Assembly: GCA_025201845.1 (NCBI GenBank) | Contig: MU603933.1 | Span: forward strand, 24,332-88,331 | From: Martensiomyces pterosporus | Lineage: Eukaryota > Kickxellomycota > Kickxellomycetes > Kickxellales > Kickxellaceae | Direction of reading: 5' to 3' | Length of the DNA: 64,000 bases | Part shown: positions 18,232-29,796 of the stretch, piece after piece | Position numbering within the stretch: the first letter of the stretch is position 1 | Layout: each line of letters opens with the position of its first letter | Notes under the pieces: generated by a model | Seen by the model: only the letters and a program-made list of their open reading frames with translations | The model's database searches: none | What the model was told of the DNA's origin: nothing | Program-made: the position numbers and the translations under genes

Positions 18232-19376
18232 ACCCTGCAGCTATCCATGCCCGCTCCCAATTTAGAAGGCATCTTTTGACTATGAAAGTGCACGCACCCT
18301 ACCGTAAATGCATCTGAACATAACCATCCGTTTTTTTTTTCTTTTTCCACCGCTGCCTCTTTCTCTTTTCCCCTCTATTTTATACATACATCTCATTCTA
18401 CTAAGCTGAAAAGATGCCAGGCTTGATGTAGCGCGGATACACCCATGGACTGGATGTACCTCGCATGTGGCATCAAGCGCACAGCCATGGAGATGGTCGC
18501 AAGCTGTGGATCTGCCACAGGCCACGTTCATGCAGCTCTCTGGCATCCGTAGATATCATTCTTCCCGCTGGGCTGTCTAGTCATCCACGCGTCTGTTTAC
18601 ATCATTATATCCAGTGCCTCGTGACATCCTACACACCCAGCGTCTGCCGATTCAGTGATGCCCCTCTCGTGCCTGGAAGCAGCACTCCAAACATTGGCGC
18701 ATGTGTATCGATTGCACGGATACAAGCGTTGGAGGATGAAAGGCTAAACAGACGCTTGCGTCACGGTGCAGGTTGGGCATTCGGATCCTTTGCGTCCTGC
18801 TGCGCCAGCTGCCGATTTGGACGATAACGACCAAAAGCAGTGCCAAGACTTGCAAAATCAGTGCTGCGGAATGCACGTTTGCAGCGGCACTTGGTTAATA
18901 CTTTTACGCAAAATAAACACAGGAATACCGCATGCAGCGGTACGTGTGACATTCGGGCGCAGGATTTGAGTTTGGAAAATTCCCCGGAGACGGGTTCGCG
19001 CCACAGAGGTCTTGCGGTTGATACAACACGAAGGAGCAGCGGCAAAAGGGGGTGCATGCATAGGAGAATGATTCATGAAGCAGTGAAACACACAACTGGC
19101 CCGCTTTGCTCCATTTTGATTGCGGGCTTGAACCAGCAATGCCGTGTATGCTTTCCAGGCTCCAGAGTTTGAAATGAATGAGGGGTAGACATGACAAGAG
19201 GCTAGACAAGCACTATTGGGGTGCTGTAGGAGGTGCTCGTGTTTGTGTGCGGGGAGCAAGCGCCCTATTTAATTGGCGAGCCCCAGCCCTCAGACACCCA
19301 CACCCGTTTCGCCCGCTTCTTCCTACCCTCCCATTCCCCCTCTTGCAAATAGCAACACATTCCCAGCACCTTTGCC
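18232..19376. other. Intergenic region between the helicase and the small ORF at 19377
   Basis: No gene is recognised. Near its right end a TATTTAA element (19266-19272) and a pyrimidine-rich leader precede the small plus-strand ORF. Short minus-strand ORFs at 18761-19259 overlap in different frames and look random. Confidence 0.45.
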
Positions 19377-19736
19377 ATGTTTACTCGATATCCGTTCCAG
19401 CAACAGCCTCAGTGTCCCCTCTCCATCGACCGCCAGCACCACGTAAGCAGGTATCCATGCTACACCAACATCGGGTCTGGCACGCCAGATGCGTGGACGC
19501 CTGCCTGTGCGCCGATGCCGCTTCCAATTCCACAGGCAAAACACATGAAAAAGCATGTCACGTTTGCAGATCCGCTAGCGGTGTACGAGCAGCCATACAA
19601 CAGCCCCTCGCCGCATGCCCAGAGGTCTGCACTCAGGCAAACGCACAGCAGACCTGCTGGCGAGTCTGGCTTGACTGGCGCCTATTTCTACAATTCTCGA
19701 TTCTCAGTATCCATGGAGCATCTGCCACTTCGCTGA
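19377..19736 (+). CDS. Small protein with a possible PP1-docking (RVxF) motif
   Basis: The 119-residue ORF starts MFTRYPFQQQPQC in good initiation context (gccATG). A TATTTAA element lies about 105 bases upstream, and AAAATAAA about 50 bases past the stop codon could serve polyadenylation. The protein is Pro/Gln/Ser-rich and probably disordered. Residues 58-66 read KKHVTFADP, which fits the [RK]x(0-1)VxF rule for protein phosphatase 1 docking followed by the acidic position common in PP1 regulators. No other domain is visible and I do not recognise the family. It ends 79 bases from the convergent ATG7 stop. Being a real gene is supported mainly by its promoter, terminator and motif. Confidence 0.5.
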   Translation: MFTRYPFQQQPQCPLSIDRQHHVSRYPCYTNIGSGTPDAWTPACAPMPLPIPQAKHMKKHVTFADPLAVYEQPYNSPSPHAQRSALRQTHSRPAGESGLTGAYFYNSRFSVSMEHLPLR

Positions 19737-19815
19737 GCAAACACACGCATGTAGATTTCACTTCACCACTATGCTATGCAGCTAGCAAAATAAACATAAT
19801 GAAATAAGAGAAAAT

Positions 19816-22098
19816 TTATACGGCCTCGAAATCGTCGCCGCTGTCTTCCGACCACTCAATATCATCGAGGATATCATCTGTCTGCCTATGCAGTGCAGCC
19901 AGCCCAGTGAGTGTCTCCAAGTAGCTGTAGCTGTCGGATGCGCTGGCCGCATCTGTAATAGGTGCATGTGGCTCGTCCTCACTCACCAGCGTATTGTTGA
20001 ATGCGCGGAGCAGGAACTCGTAACCGTACTCGCGATACGCGCCGATGACCTTTGGTGAGCACGCCGTACACATATCATATGCATGGCCGACAATGGCGTG
20101 CTGGCGGAACCCAGCCAAGTACCCTCTAATCTGGTGCTCAGGTGCACCAAACACGCCTTCCTCAGCAGCGGGGTTGTTCTGCGCCAGCGGGTCGCTTGGC
20201 GGCGGCGCCAGCCCACCTAGCGGGTGCTGGATAATGGTAGCGAGAAGCTCGACGGCTGTGCCCGAAGCAATGGGTGCCAGCCCCGGCCGAGTGACAGTGC
20301 ACTGCTGGTCCAAGGTGCGATCCGTGAGCGAGTCTGTCGGTGCAACCACATCGTTGCAAAAATAGCAGCCCAGCCTTGCACCATTCCCCGAATTGCCCAC
20401 AAACCTGCTGTCTTCAGGATACACTCCATGGCGCATGGCAACATACGAGTCAAACCCCAGGGCGACGCAGAGCACGAGTTTTCTATGCAGTGCGCCCAGC
20501 ATCGTCGGCAGCCATCTGCTCTCGCGGCTATCTGTGAGCAAGAACACTGCATCGTGGGCAGCAACAAGCTCTTCCAGCTTGCTGACAGCCTGTCTCGTGG
20601 ACTCAACCTCAGCCGAAGACACTGCATGTCCAGGCATCGGAATGCTCAGCTGCACACCCGTCGCATCGACATTGGGGAATATCTGGCGCATGCTCTCAGC
20701 CGCAGCCTCCGCCTTTGGCCTACCGCCCTCCAGGCTATCTGCAAACGTATACAGCGGCTGACGCACAGGGTTGGAAAACGATACCCGGCCGTTATCAACA
20801 AACGTGATCTTGCGGACGCCCCACGCCAGCAGCGCCCGCGCCGTATACGCCCCCAATGTGCCGGCGCCAATAAGGAGCACCTTCGTGCTCGAGATCCTGG
20901 CTAGATCTATGGATGGCGCAAGACGCCAGCGCATCAGCTGGAGATTGAGCTCAAGAGCAGACTCGGCCAGTCTCACAGGATCCATTGTCGATGAGAGGTT
21001 GGCCATCCGCGGCACAAGCTTTTGCTTCTCATTTCGCTCCCATCCGCTGATCTGCTTTGATGACTTCAGATCGGCCACAGGCGTTATGTTCACGTCAAGC
21101 ACAATGCTCTCATGCTGAGGCCTGGCTGCTTCAGATGCCGCAGCACCACCGCCAATGGGTGCCACCAGCGCGTCGCGATAGCACAGGACCTTGATTTTGG
21201 CCATGTCTGGATGGCAGTGACGCAGCCACGTGAGCAAATTTCGCAGCGGCCACCCGGGCCGCACCGAGTGGCTGCTGGGGTCTATAAACCCAAGCATGGA
21301 AACGCTGCCACTCCCTTCCTTTTCGTCTTTGTTGCCAAAGAACGAGTCCCACTCAGCAAGCGCCCCCACACGCCATGAGCCAGACCCAGAGCCATGACTC
21401 GGCGTGTATTCCACCAAGAAAGCGCCGCATGATGGTGGGTGCTGCTGGCTGCTGCCACCGCTCTGTGCAGCAAGCTGATTGAACGCAGCACCCAGGCCCA
21501 CAAGCTCCGACTCCGCCGACACAAACTCAGCAACAGGCACAGCAGCATCCACGGTATCTGGTGGGTCAGCTGTAATAGCAGGGAACGCAAACCAATGGTG
21601 GAACCTGTACTTCTTCAGATCCGAGAACGACAGCAGGACAAACGACCACATCAGCTCCGGCCGTACTGTTGCACGCCCCGACCGAATATCGTCCAAGATC
21701 TCAGCACCTGCCTTGCGCAGCAAACTGCCCTTGTCGGTACTCTTAAACTCTTCTATCGTGTTGGTATTGTAAAGAACCCCACCCACAGCCACACTCAGTC
21801 CAGCCGATGGCCCCACAGAGGTGCCTCGGGGTTCAGCGCCATCGCTAGTGGCATCGCTAATGGTGCTGTCCCACGAGCCTTTGCTGACCCGGAGGCGCGC
21901 GGGCACGGCCAGTCTGTGCCCCGTGTCTCCTTGGCCGCTTCCTCGAACGGCATGGCGCCGTCCGCCGGAGAACTCGCCCCAGATAGCCGTGCGAGTGGTG
22001 TCCAGCCGTGCCGAATGCAGCTTGTGATGTGCCAGTCCGGCCCAGAATTCAGGCTCCGCCATGGAGCTGAATGGCTCAAATCGGAGTATTTCTGACAT
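19816..22098 (-). CDS. ATG7: Autophagy E1-like enzyme Atg7
   Basis: This intron-free gene encodes 760 residues. The N-terminal domain opens LRFEPFSSMAEPEFWAGLAH, typical of Atg7. The C-terminal E1 domain has the nucleotide-binding GAGTLGAYTARALLAWGVR near residue 411, then VDNGRVSFSNPVRQPLY, and the catalytic cysteine at residue 600 in QQCTVTRPGLAPIASG. Atg7 activates Atg12 and Atg8 with ATP and passes them to Atg10 and Atg3 in the cytosol. Length is within the family range (about 630-700), with extra Ser/Gly-rich insertions in the N-terminal half. An acidic C-terminus (DDIEWSEDSGDDFEAV) is as in other Atg7 proteins. The 226-codon plus-strand ORF at 20224-20904 is a shadow. Confidence 0.95.
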   Translation of the reverse strand: MSEILRFEPFSSMAEPEFWAGLAHHKLHSARLDTTRTAIWGEFSGGRRHAVRGSGQGDTGHRLAVPARLRVSKGSWDSTISDATSDGAEPRGTSVGPSAGLSVAVGGVLYNTNTIEEFKSTDKGSLLRKAGAEILDDIRSGRATVRPELMWSFVLLSFSDLKKYRFHHWFAFPAITADPPDTVDAAVPVAEFVSAESELVGLGAAFNQLAAQSGGSSQQHPPSCGAFLVEYTPSHGSGSGSWRVGALAEWDSFFGNKDEKEGSGSVSMLGFIDPSSHSVRPGWPLRNLLTWLRHCHPDMAKIKVLCYRDALVAPIGGGAAASEAARPQHESIVLDVNITPVADLKSSKQISGWERNEKQKLVPRMANLSSTMDPVRLAESALELNLQLMRWRLAPSIDLARISSTKVLLIGAGTLGAYTARALLAWGVRKITFVDNGRVSFSNPVRQPLYTFADSLEGGRPKAEAAAESMRQIFPNVDATGVQLSIPMPGHAVSSAEVESTRQAVSKLEELVAAHDAVFLLTDSRESRWLPTMLGALHRKLVLCVALGFDSYVAMRHGVYPEDSRFVGNSGNGARLGCYFCNDVVAPTDSLTDRTLDQQCTVTRPGLAPIASGTAVELLATIIQHPLGGLAPPPSDPLAQNNPAAEEGVFGAPEHQIRGYLAGFRQHAIVGHAYDMCTACSPKVIGAYREYGYEFLLRAFNNTLVSEDEPHAPITDAASASDSYSYLETLTGLAALHRQTDDILDDIEWSEDSGDDFEAV

Positions 22099-22395
22099 TG
22101 CACGTAAATTCCGCTAGGATACAATATGCAAAAGAGGGTGGGAGAGGAGAGCGCAGAAGAGCAAAACAAAAAGGCGTGGAGGAGGCGCATCATTAATGCT
22201 TGCATTAGCCTGGCATGTGCTTGGGTGGCGGCTGATCATCACCCCCCCCCTCTTGCGTCATATGGCTCCTTTGGCAGGCGCCAAGCAGAAGCAATGCAAA
22301 TGAGATGGAAACAAGCAGGGTGGTATAAATGGAACGGGAAAAAAAATGAAGAGAAATAATTAAACCAGGCAAAAGACTGTTTTCTAGGCCGGCGC

Positions 22396-25333
22396 TCACT
22401 TGGACTCTTCCTCTTCCTCCTCCTGATAGTCGGGGTTCTTTTGAAGAATGACAAAGCCCTCGAGGACGTTGGTGAGCGGGATGTACTTCTCGGTAGCCAG
22501 CTCGGCTCTCTCCGAGTGTGCCAGCAGCACAGGCGTGTCGTGTGTCTGGAACCCAGTGATCGTCTTGGGCCGTCCAACCTGGCCAACCGCATCGACTGCC
22601 TGTCCCACACGCACGCTCGTGCTGACGCTCTCCAGATCCTCGTTGAATGTGATGAGGAAGCGCGGGTACATGGCGCGCACAAGGTAGTAGAGCAGAAAGT
22701 GCGAGTCCGTGAGGATCAGCTTCTCGGCATTGATCATGGCCACAATAGGGATGAGCAGGCCGGCGAGCGCAGTATGCGAAAGAAGCGTGCGGTCGTGGTG
22801 GTACGGGTTGACCGACATCGTTCCCTTGCCCATGTGGAGCAGGCCCTGAGCGATGCGCACGACGAACAGAACATCGGCATCCTTGTGGTAGTATGAAGCA
22901 AGCTGGCGAAGAAGCTGGGCCAGGCGCGCGTTGTTGGTTCCTGCGCCGACAAGGCCCATGGCGAAGATTGCGCTGGTGGCGACAGCCTTGTCGCTGTCGT
23001 GCGAGTACTTGCTCAGAGTGTCAAGAACGTTGACCAGAGGGTTGGATGCGCACACAAGAGCGATGGCAAGAGGCACAGTGCGCCTGACGAATGGCTCGCC
23101 ATAGTGCATCAGGTGCTCGAAGGTGCGCAGCGACATCTCCGAGCCGACCCTCTCGCCCATAGCGACGAGACCCACGCCAAGGACGGCAAACGCCTGGGGC
23201 AGCTGGTCCTCCTTCTCGCCCAGGTGCTCGGCGCAGATATGCAGCATCTTTTGCACCTCAAGAACGTTTCCGGTGCCGGCGTACGAGCACACCTGCACCA
23301 GGATCGAGGCCTGCTTGCCGATGGGGTGCTCGATGGCCTTGAGCGTCTCAAGAGTGGCATCCGACGCGTCCTGCGAGCCGAGGAACAAAAGAGCAAGCCC
23401 GAGAGCCATAAACCGAGCGTACTTGTGGTTGAGCTCCGAGTCCATGCGCTCCATCATGGCCTGCAGAATCGTGCTAGTCACCTCGCCGTTGCTAGATCCG
23501 ATGCACACAAGACCAGCGGACAGCGCAGCAATAGAGGAAATGTCTATTGTGACATCGGTGTCGCTGACGATGGGCAGCAGCAGCTCGAGAATGTCCTCGC
23601 GGTTGGTGCCTGCATAGGCCATGCCCATGCCGCTGATCGCTGCCAGCTTGACGATTGCGTGGCTGCTCTCCTCGGTGATGTAGTCCGACAGAATGGCCTT
23701 CGCCGAGTCGGTCTCGTCGTGCACGCTGGAAGTGAGCATACCGATCGCCAGGATGGCTCCAGACTTGATCGAGCTGTCGTTGATGTAGAGGTACTTGTCG
23801 ATCTGGTTAAGGCCCATCTCAACGTCCCACAGCATGATCATTCCCAGCGACGCAGCGGCACTGAGCATGCCAAGGTCCTTGTTCTTGTAGATCCACTCGT
23901 TGCCGTCAGTGCTGGTGGTCATGAGCTTGTCGGTTCCATAGCCAGCGTTGACAAAAGCGTTGACAAAGGTTGAGGCAAGGTTGTGGCGCGCAGAGTCGAG
24001 AGGAATGTCCGTATTTGTGTTCTCCAGGTGGGTCTTGTAGATATCCTCGGGCGACTTTGGGTCAAGCAGCTCCAGGTCGCGGGCGAGGTTGAGGTAGCTC
24101 TTTGACAGACCAGAGTTGTTCATGCAGGCAAGAAGCTCGTCGTCGTCGTCGTCAATGAGATCGGGAATCTGGACCTGCTGGCGGGCCATGATAAAGGCCA
24201 GCTGGGCCTTCTCGCTGCGTGTCTTGCAGCTATCCCAGTCCTCCTTGATCAGCTCCTGCCTGCCGAGCCTGATCGACAGCGGCAGGCACTGGGCAGGCTT
24301 GCCGAACTTGCGGTAGATCCGGCGCGCGGTCTCAAGGAAGCCCAGGTCGCTGGGCGGCGCGAGCAGAGGCGAGCAGCTAATCATGTAGAGGCAGACGCGC
24401 TCAAAGGTTTCCTTTGTGACATAGTCAGCAATGAGCTCTGAGTGGTCCAGCTCCTCGAGCAGGTCGACTGCGTCTGCCTCGGCATTGTGCTGCAAGCAGA
24501 ATGGAACGACCTTCAGCGCGGCTTCCAAAAGGTAGTCCGTCGGCTGCTCCTCTTCGATCTTCACGCCGTACTCTGCGCCAATCTCCATGGCAAGGTGCCG
24601 CACGTACTCGTGGCCCCACTCTGCGACCGACTCCTCGTCCAGACCAGCCAAGAAGCGGTATTTCAAGCAGTCGCGCTTGCTCTCCTTGTCATATGCCATG
24701 CCCAGCAGCGACAGAATGCTGGCGAGGTACTTTTTGTTCGCATCGTCTGCCCACTGGTCGTACAGGCCGGCCAGAGTCTCGTAGTGGACCTTCAGGTACT
24801 TTAGCGGTTTGGGGACCGAGGTCATCGAGCTGGCTGTGGACCGAATAATGTTCCTCAGGCTGTCCAAAGCAGAGCGGTGGATCTCGACCGAGGACTCCTA
24901 CGCTTGGATAGCAGAAGGCAAAGCGGATATGCCCGCGCAGAGCGGATGCTGCATTCTATGAGAACCACGCCGGCATCCGGGCCCTGTAGACGGACAACAG
25001 CTAGGAGCAAAACACAGCTCCCTTGCTTTCATATGGTGCCTCTTGCTTTTATTTACCTTTAGCCGCTCCACAATCATTTCGAGCTCATTGACAAGCTGCT
25101 GGTCCTCCTCAGACTATTTGGCAAAAATAACAGCAATGGAAAAGAGCAAATCAGCAGCCTGAGAGATCCCACTGCCCCTGGACAAATTGGCGCTGGAGAG
25201 CTGCTCGATAGCAGGTGTGGCGACTTACCAGCTCATCCTGCTCATCCTTGGATTTCTTCTTCGCAAGCTTCTCAACAGCTGTCTTTGGATTGAGCACGTC
25301 GTCGCTGGTGCTCGCGGTCTTCTTCTCAACCAT
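22396..25333 (-). CDS. RPN1: 26S proteasome regulatory subunit Rpn1 (PSMD2)
   Basis: Three exons: 25333-25229 (MVEKKTASTSDDVLN), a 19-codon exon 25113-25057 (SEEDQQLVNELEMIVERLK) and 24897-22396. All junctions are phase 0 with GT-AG ends. The product has 887 residues. The segment SSMTSVPKPLKYLKVHYETL is diagnostic for Rpn1. Proteasome/cyclosome repeats follow in the middle (for example GMLSAAASLGMIMLWDVE and SAIFAMGLVGAGTNNARLAQ), and the C-terminal region contains NPYHHDRTLLSHTALAGLL. Rpn1 is the base subunit that docks ubiquitin receptors and shuttle factors. Yeast Rpn1 is about 990 residues and human about 908, so this is complete. The exons upstream of 24897 are needed, because the long ORF alone lacks the conserved EEDQQL start. 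Confidence 0.93.
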
Positions 25334-25784
25334 GATTGCTAGCCGTTTCCGAAAAATAAAATAAAGAGATAAAGTGCAGCTAAATGAAGCCAAGGGGCGG
25401 GCGGTGGAAAGAGACGAATAAAATGCCTGGACAAAAAGCGGTGTTTGCAGCAAGAGAGAGCGAGGCACTAAAGCCGGCGCAAACACGCAAGCCCCTGCCT
25501 CTCCCCAGCTCTCTGCGGCTGCTTTCGTAGATCGGGCGAGAGGCGCATTTGAGAAGGCGTGCGTCATCGAAGCGGATCAGCAGTAATTCGCCAGCAGCTG
25601 CCTGATCAGCGAATCTCCACGCATGCGCTAGCGCTGTGCGATTGGCGAATGCCGCGAGATGCCGCCACGTGGGCGCCACCCAGGGCGCAAAACAGCGCCA
25701 GCCTTGCCCGAACACCGCGAGCGCCCTTCTCCTCCCACCACTCTTCCCATTTCGCTCCTCTGATTTCAATCATCCTACTGCAGC
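25334..25784. promoter_or_regulatory. Divergent promoter region of RPN1 and BET1
   Basis: The 451 bases between two divergent start codons must hold both promoters. A GCCACGTGGG element lies near 25664-25673. No ORF here is convincing. Confidence 0.45.
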
Positions 25785-26171
25785 ATGTCCGCATCCACAA
25801 GCAACAGGCTACGGCACCAAGCAGGCCCCCGAAGCGGGACACCCGGGGGCTACGCGAGCGACTACAATTCGCCACCGTACGGGGGGCAGGCGGAGGACGA
25901 GCACGACCCAAATGGCAAGGACTCGCGGCTGAGGAGCAAAATATCGATGCTAAAGGAGGTCAGCATCAGCATCGGGGACGAGATTCGGGACCAGAACCAG
26001 TTCTTGGGGACCATGGGCCAGGACATGGAGGGCATGGGCGGGCGGCTGTCGGCGACCATGAAGCACTTTTATGAGATGTGGGCACGCCAGGGGTGCGGCC
26101 CGTTCTTCTACCTGACGCTGTTCACACTGGGCGTGTTCACATTCCTGTACATCTATCTGAAGGCGCGGTGA
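25785..26171 (+). CDS. BET1: ER-Golgi SNARE Bet1
   Basis: The 128-residue, intron-free gene encodes a Gly/Pro-rich N-terminal region (about 1-40), a SNARE helix (about 45-100) containing LKEVSISIGDEIRDQNQFLG, and a C-terminal membrane anchor (about 105-125, FFYLTLFTLGVFTFLYIYL) ending in LKAR. This is the Bet1 pattern (Qc-SNARE), which works with Sed5, Bos1 and Sec22 in fusion of COPII vesicles with the Golgi. Yeast Bet1 has 142 residues and human BET1 118. It is transcribed divergently from RPN1 and convergent with GDH2. Confidence 0.9.
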   Translation: MSASTSNRLRHQAGPRSGTPGGYASDYNSPPYGGQAEDEHDPNGKDSRLRSKISMLKEVSISIGDEIRDQNQFLGTMGQDMEGMGGRLSATMKHFYEMWARQGCGPFFYLTLFTLGVFTFLYIYLKAR

Positions 26172-26281
26172 ATGGAGCAGAGTGGCCTGGATATCATAGA
26201 TTAACTACTTGCAAATATAATATGTATAGTATGAGATGGGGGAGAAAAAGGCACTATGGAGCACTGAATGGGCTGGGGCGA

Positions 26282-29200
26282 TTAGCTGGACGCCTCGGCC
26301 TTGGCGTAGTACTTTGACATGAACTCGAAGAAGGCGAACTGGCTGGGCTCGGTGCCGTACTCGTAGACAAAGTGCGAGGCAAGGTAGGCGCCAAAGATGG
26401 CCTTGAGGTAGTTCAGAGGCACGCGCTGGAGGATGGCGTCCAGGCCGACCTCCTGGAGAAGGCGCGCAGGCAGGGCCTCGAGCATGATGAGGCGGCGGAG
26501 GGGCTCGTTGTCCCACAGGTTGGTGCTCTCGAGGTTCTTGCGGAGCTCAACAATGGCGACGGAGAGGTCGTCCGAGAGGATGGACTTGGGCTTTCCAGTG
26601 CGCTTGGACTCGTTCCACAGGCACTCGAACTCGCGGGCAGCGTTGGCCTCGATGGCCTTCTGGACATCAGCAACATACTGCTGGTAGAACTCGGGCAGAG
26701 ACCCGTCCTCCTGCTGGCACATGGTGCGGGCGAACTCCTCGTCGCTGAGCGCCAGAGCAGCCAGCACCTCGAGGGACGACGAGGTGACGCCGCCCTTGTT
26801 GGCCGAGGCATCCTTGAAGAGGTGAACGCCGGCCTTCTCGAGGCGCAGGCGAGCATCCTGGGTGAAGAACAGGTTGGCGCCCTCCACGACGTACTTGAAG
26901 CGGGTCGATCCGTCGGCCTCGAACAGAGAGCCAACGTTGTTGATGTCGATGGACTCGGGGCGGCCACCGCAGGGGACGAAGAAGTCGGCGGCAGCGAGCT
27001 TGTTGAGGTGGAAGGTGTTGCGGAACGAGAGTCCGTCCTGGACCAGGCTGCCGTCGGGAAGAGTGACCTGGAAGTCGTCGACAAGGACGCGGAATCCCTC
27101 AGGGCCGAGCTTCGACACATCAAAGTGCGAGATCATCTGGCGAGCCTCCGCAAGGCGAGCAATCTCGCTGCGGTCGATGCCCTTGGGGTCGTAGAGGACG
27201 CCGCTGCCGTCGACGATGGCCGTGGTGCGGTCGTGGCTGATCTTGATCTCGTTGGAGCCCAGGTCGCCGTCGGGGCCGCCGGTCTGGAACTTGGTGCAGG
27301 CGGACTCGTCCAGGTCGAGCTGGCGGATGATGCCCAGCACGTACTGGTGGACAGAGCGGGTGGTCATGCCGTAGGTGTCGTGGGGGATGCCGCCCAGAGT
27401 CTGGCTCTTGCCGGTGGTGAAGGCCTTCCAGAACGGCGCGCCGCGCTTGCGAGCGTACTGGCTAGCCCAGTCCATGTATCCGGCAGTGCCCTCGTCGGGG
27501 CCGAAGAAGAGGATCTCGTTGCGGCCGAGGCGGTCAACAAGGCGGTCCTTGATGCCAGGAGACTGGCCAGTCAGAAGCAGGTCGAGGATGGCATCGACGT
27601 ACTTCTCAAAGGCAACAAACGACTTGTCCTGCGCATCCATGTTGAGCAGAATGGTGCCCTTGGATCCGCCCTCGGGGATGTCCTTGTTCTTGCGGTGCTG
27701 CGTGGACGCAAGCGAGTAGTTCTCGTCGAACAGCGTGCGCTGGTTGATCGAGAACGCCTCGGCGTTGCGCGAGCGGACAATGCGGATGCCGCCGCGAGCA
27801 ACGTCCTGGAAACGCACGTGGAAGCCACGGAACTCGTTGCCAATAACCAGGAAGATGCCGTAGGGCTTGGTCGGGTACTCGATGGAGGGAAGGAAGCCAG
27901 CATCCAGGCGGAACGACAGAGCGACCTTGGTGGGCTGGTAGAAGTTGGTCTTGAGCACGTGCTGGTTGAAGTCGAGCAGAGCGCGCATGACCATGGCGTC
28001 GTGGTCGTTGGTGGTGGTGCGCGCAATCTTGACAAGGAGCTCGTCCTTGGTCAGAGGAGCCTTGTCCTGCAGGCGAGCCATGGACAGAGAGACGTGCAGG
28101 TCGTCCTTGAGGCGGTCGGCGACCTTGCTGATGCCGCTTGGCGGCTCCGAGTGGATGTAGTGGACCTGGGCAAAGTTCCTGTAGAGGTCCTTGAGCAGCT
28201 CGTGGTGGCGCAGCATGATGTCAAGGATCAGCTCGCGCGTGAAGGTCTCCTGGCGAAGACGCTTCTTGAGCTTGGCCAGAACCTCAATGTCCGTGGCGTC
28301 GGTGGGGTCGAGGATCTCAACAAGGGTGGCGTACTCGCTGCCCAGGCGGTTGAGGAAGTGCTGCGCAAAGATCCAGCAGGTGTAGCCGTAGACAGCCTCC
28401 TGAACCGAGAGTTCGCCAGTCTTGAACAGAGTCTGGAAGGGGGTGTTGGGGATGCAGTACAGCAGACTGGCCTCCTTCATGATCTGGTTGACGCTGTCCT
28501 CGACAGAGACAGGGACGGTGGCGCTGAGCACAGGGGACGATGCGCTGCTGCTGGTGTTGGAGTTGGAGACGCTGGCCGCAAGGTGCTTGGCGTGCTTGGC
28601 GAGGTCCAGGTACAGGCTGATGATGGTGACGCCGCACGAGAACTGCTCGACGTACTTGCGCGACGAGTACATGCTGTAGTAGTGGTAAAGGTCAGACAGA
28701 GCCGAGAAGTAGCCCTGGGTGCTGCGCTGGCGGTAGCCAATGACAAGGCGGTGCTCGCCGCTGGGGAGAGGAGTCGAGGTGATCACAGGGCCGGTGCGGC
28801 TGAGAACCTTGGTCACAACGCTGCTGTAGAGGTCGAGCACAGCGGGCGTGGCCTTGGCAAGGAAGGTGCGGTCCGACGTCTGGTTGATGTCGTGGACAGC
28901 GTCGCCAGCGGGCTCGGGGTTGACAAAGTCGCAGCTGGTGACAAAGTAGGCGCGGAGAGACGCATCGAGGCTCTTGGAAACCTTGCCGCGAGTGCGGTAC
29001 GACTCCACGCGGTAGGCGCTCTGGGGAACGCTGACGTCAAGGTACTCGGCATCAATCCTACACGCTGCCAAGGAACAGGGCGGCAGATGGCGAGTGATAA
29101 GCGAAAAGAGGGGGAGGCCACATTAGTCTCATGCAAACAATCGCCTGCGACACCAGCGAGATTAAAACAGCACATGTAGCAGCACAGCAAAATAGTGGCT

Positions 29201-29796
29201 GCGAGGCGCCTCGCTCTGCTGATTGCTGCCGATAGCGCCAAAGCAGCAGTGTAGAGATTGCTGCTGATAAAGGACGAGCGGGGGTGGAGGGCATGGCGAT
29301 TTCCGGTTCCCGTGGCTAGCAAAGTGTCGTGTGAGCCGTGGGAGTGGAGCAGCAAGCAGTAAAAAGCCCTGCGTACCAAGGCTGGCAAGCGGCGATGGGC
29401 TGCAGTGCGCTGCCCTGCTGGCTGGATCACTTACATTTTCTCATAGTTGGGGCCATCCGTCTTTGAGATTCCAGGAGTCGAGTTGTGGATAAACACGGCT
29501 CCGCGCTCGTGGCGGCTCTCAAACTTGATGTCAACGGCGTTGGTCTTGTTGAGCTGGGCGCCGTAGAGGGAGGTGATGTGGCCAGCGACGGTGGCGGGAT
29601 CCTCGAGCATAAAGTACATGTCGTCGATGCCGAGAACGTCGTAGAACCACTCGACCTCAGAGTCGATGAGGTGCTTGGGGATGAAGCCATCCTTCTCGAT
29701 GATGGCGCACACCTGGGCACGGTGATCCTGCTTGCCCGAGTACACGTTGTCCGTGTAGTCGCTGTGGTTGATGGCGGTGGTGTCTGCTACGGTCAT
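26282..29796 (-). CDS. GDH2: NAD-specific glutamate dehydrogenase
   Basis: Exon 1 is 29796-29435 (starting MTVADTTAINHSDYTDN) and exon 2 is 29057-26282, joined in phase 2 across a 377-base intron, giving 1045 residues. Exon 2 includes AYRVESYRTRGKVSKSLDA, the substrate and NAD-binding core with KGTILLNMDAQDKSFVAFEK, FFGPDEGTAGYMDWASQYA and TGGPDGDLGSNEIKISHDRT, and GANLFFTQDARLRLEKAGVH. These are hallmarks of the large NAD-GDH class (yeast Gdh2, 1092 residues) that oxidises glutamate to 2-oxoglutarate and ammonium. Codon use avoids TTA, CTA and TCA, so a 935-codon open frame exists on the other strand. The gene is preceded by an unusually long gene-free stretch, which may carry nitrogen or carbon control. 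Confidence 0.95.

Noticed and set aside
20224..20904. 226-codon plus-strand ORF inside ATG7
   Set aside because: Antisense shadow of the conserved E1 domain of Atg7.
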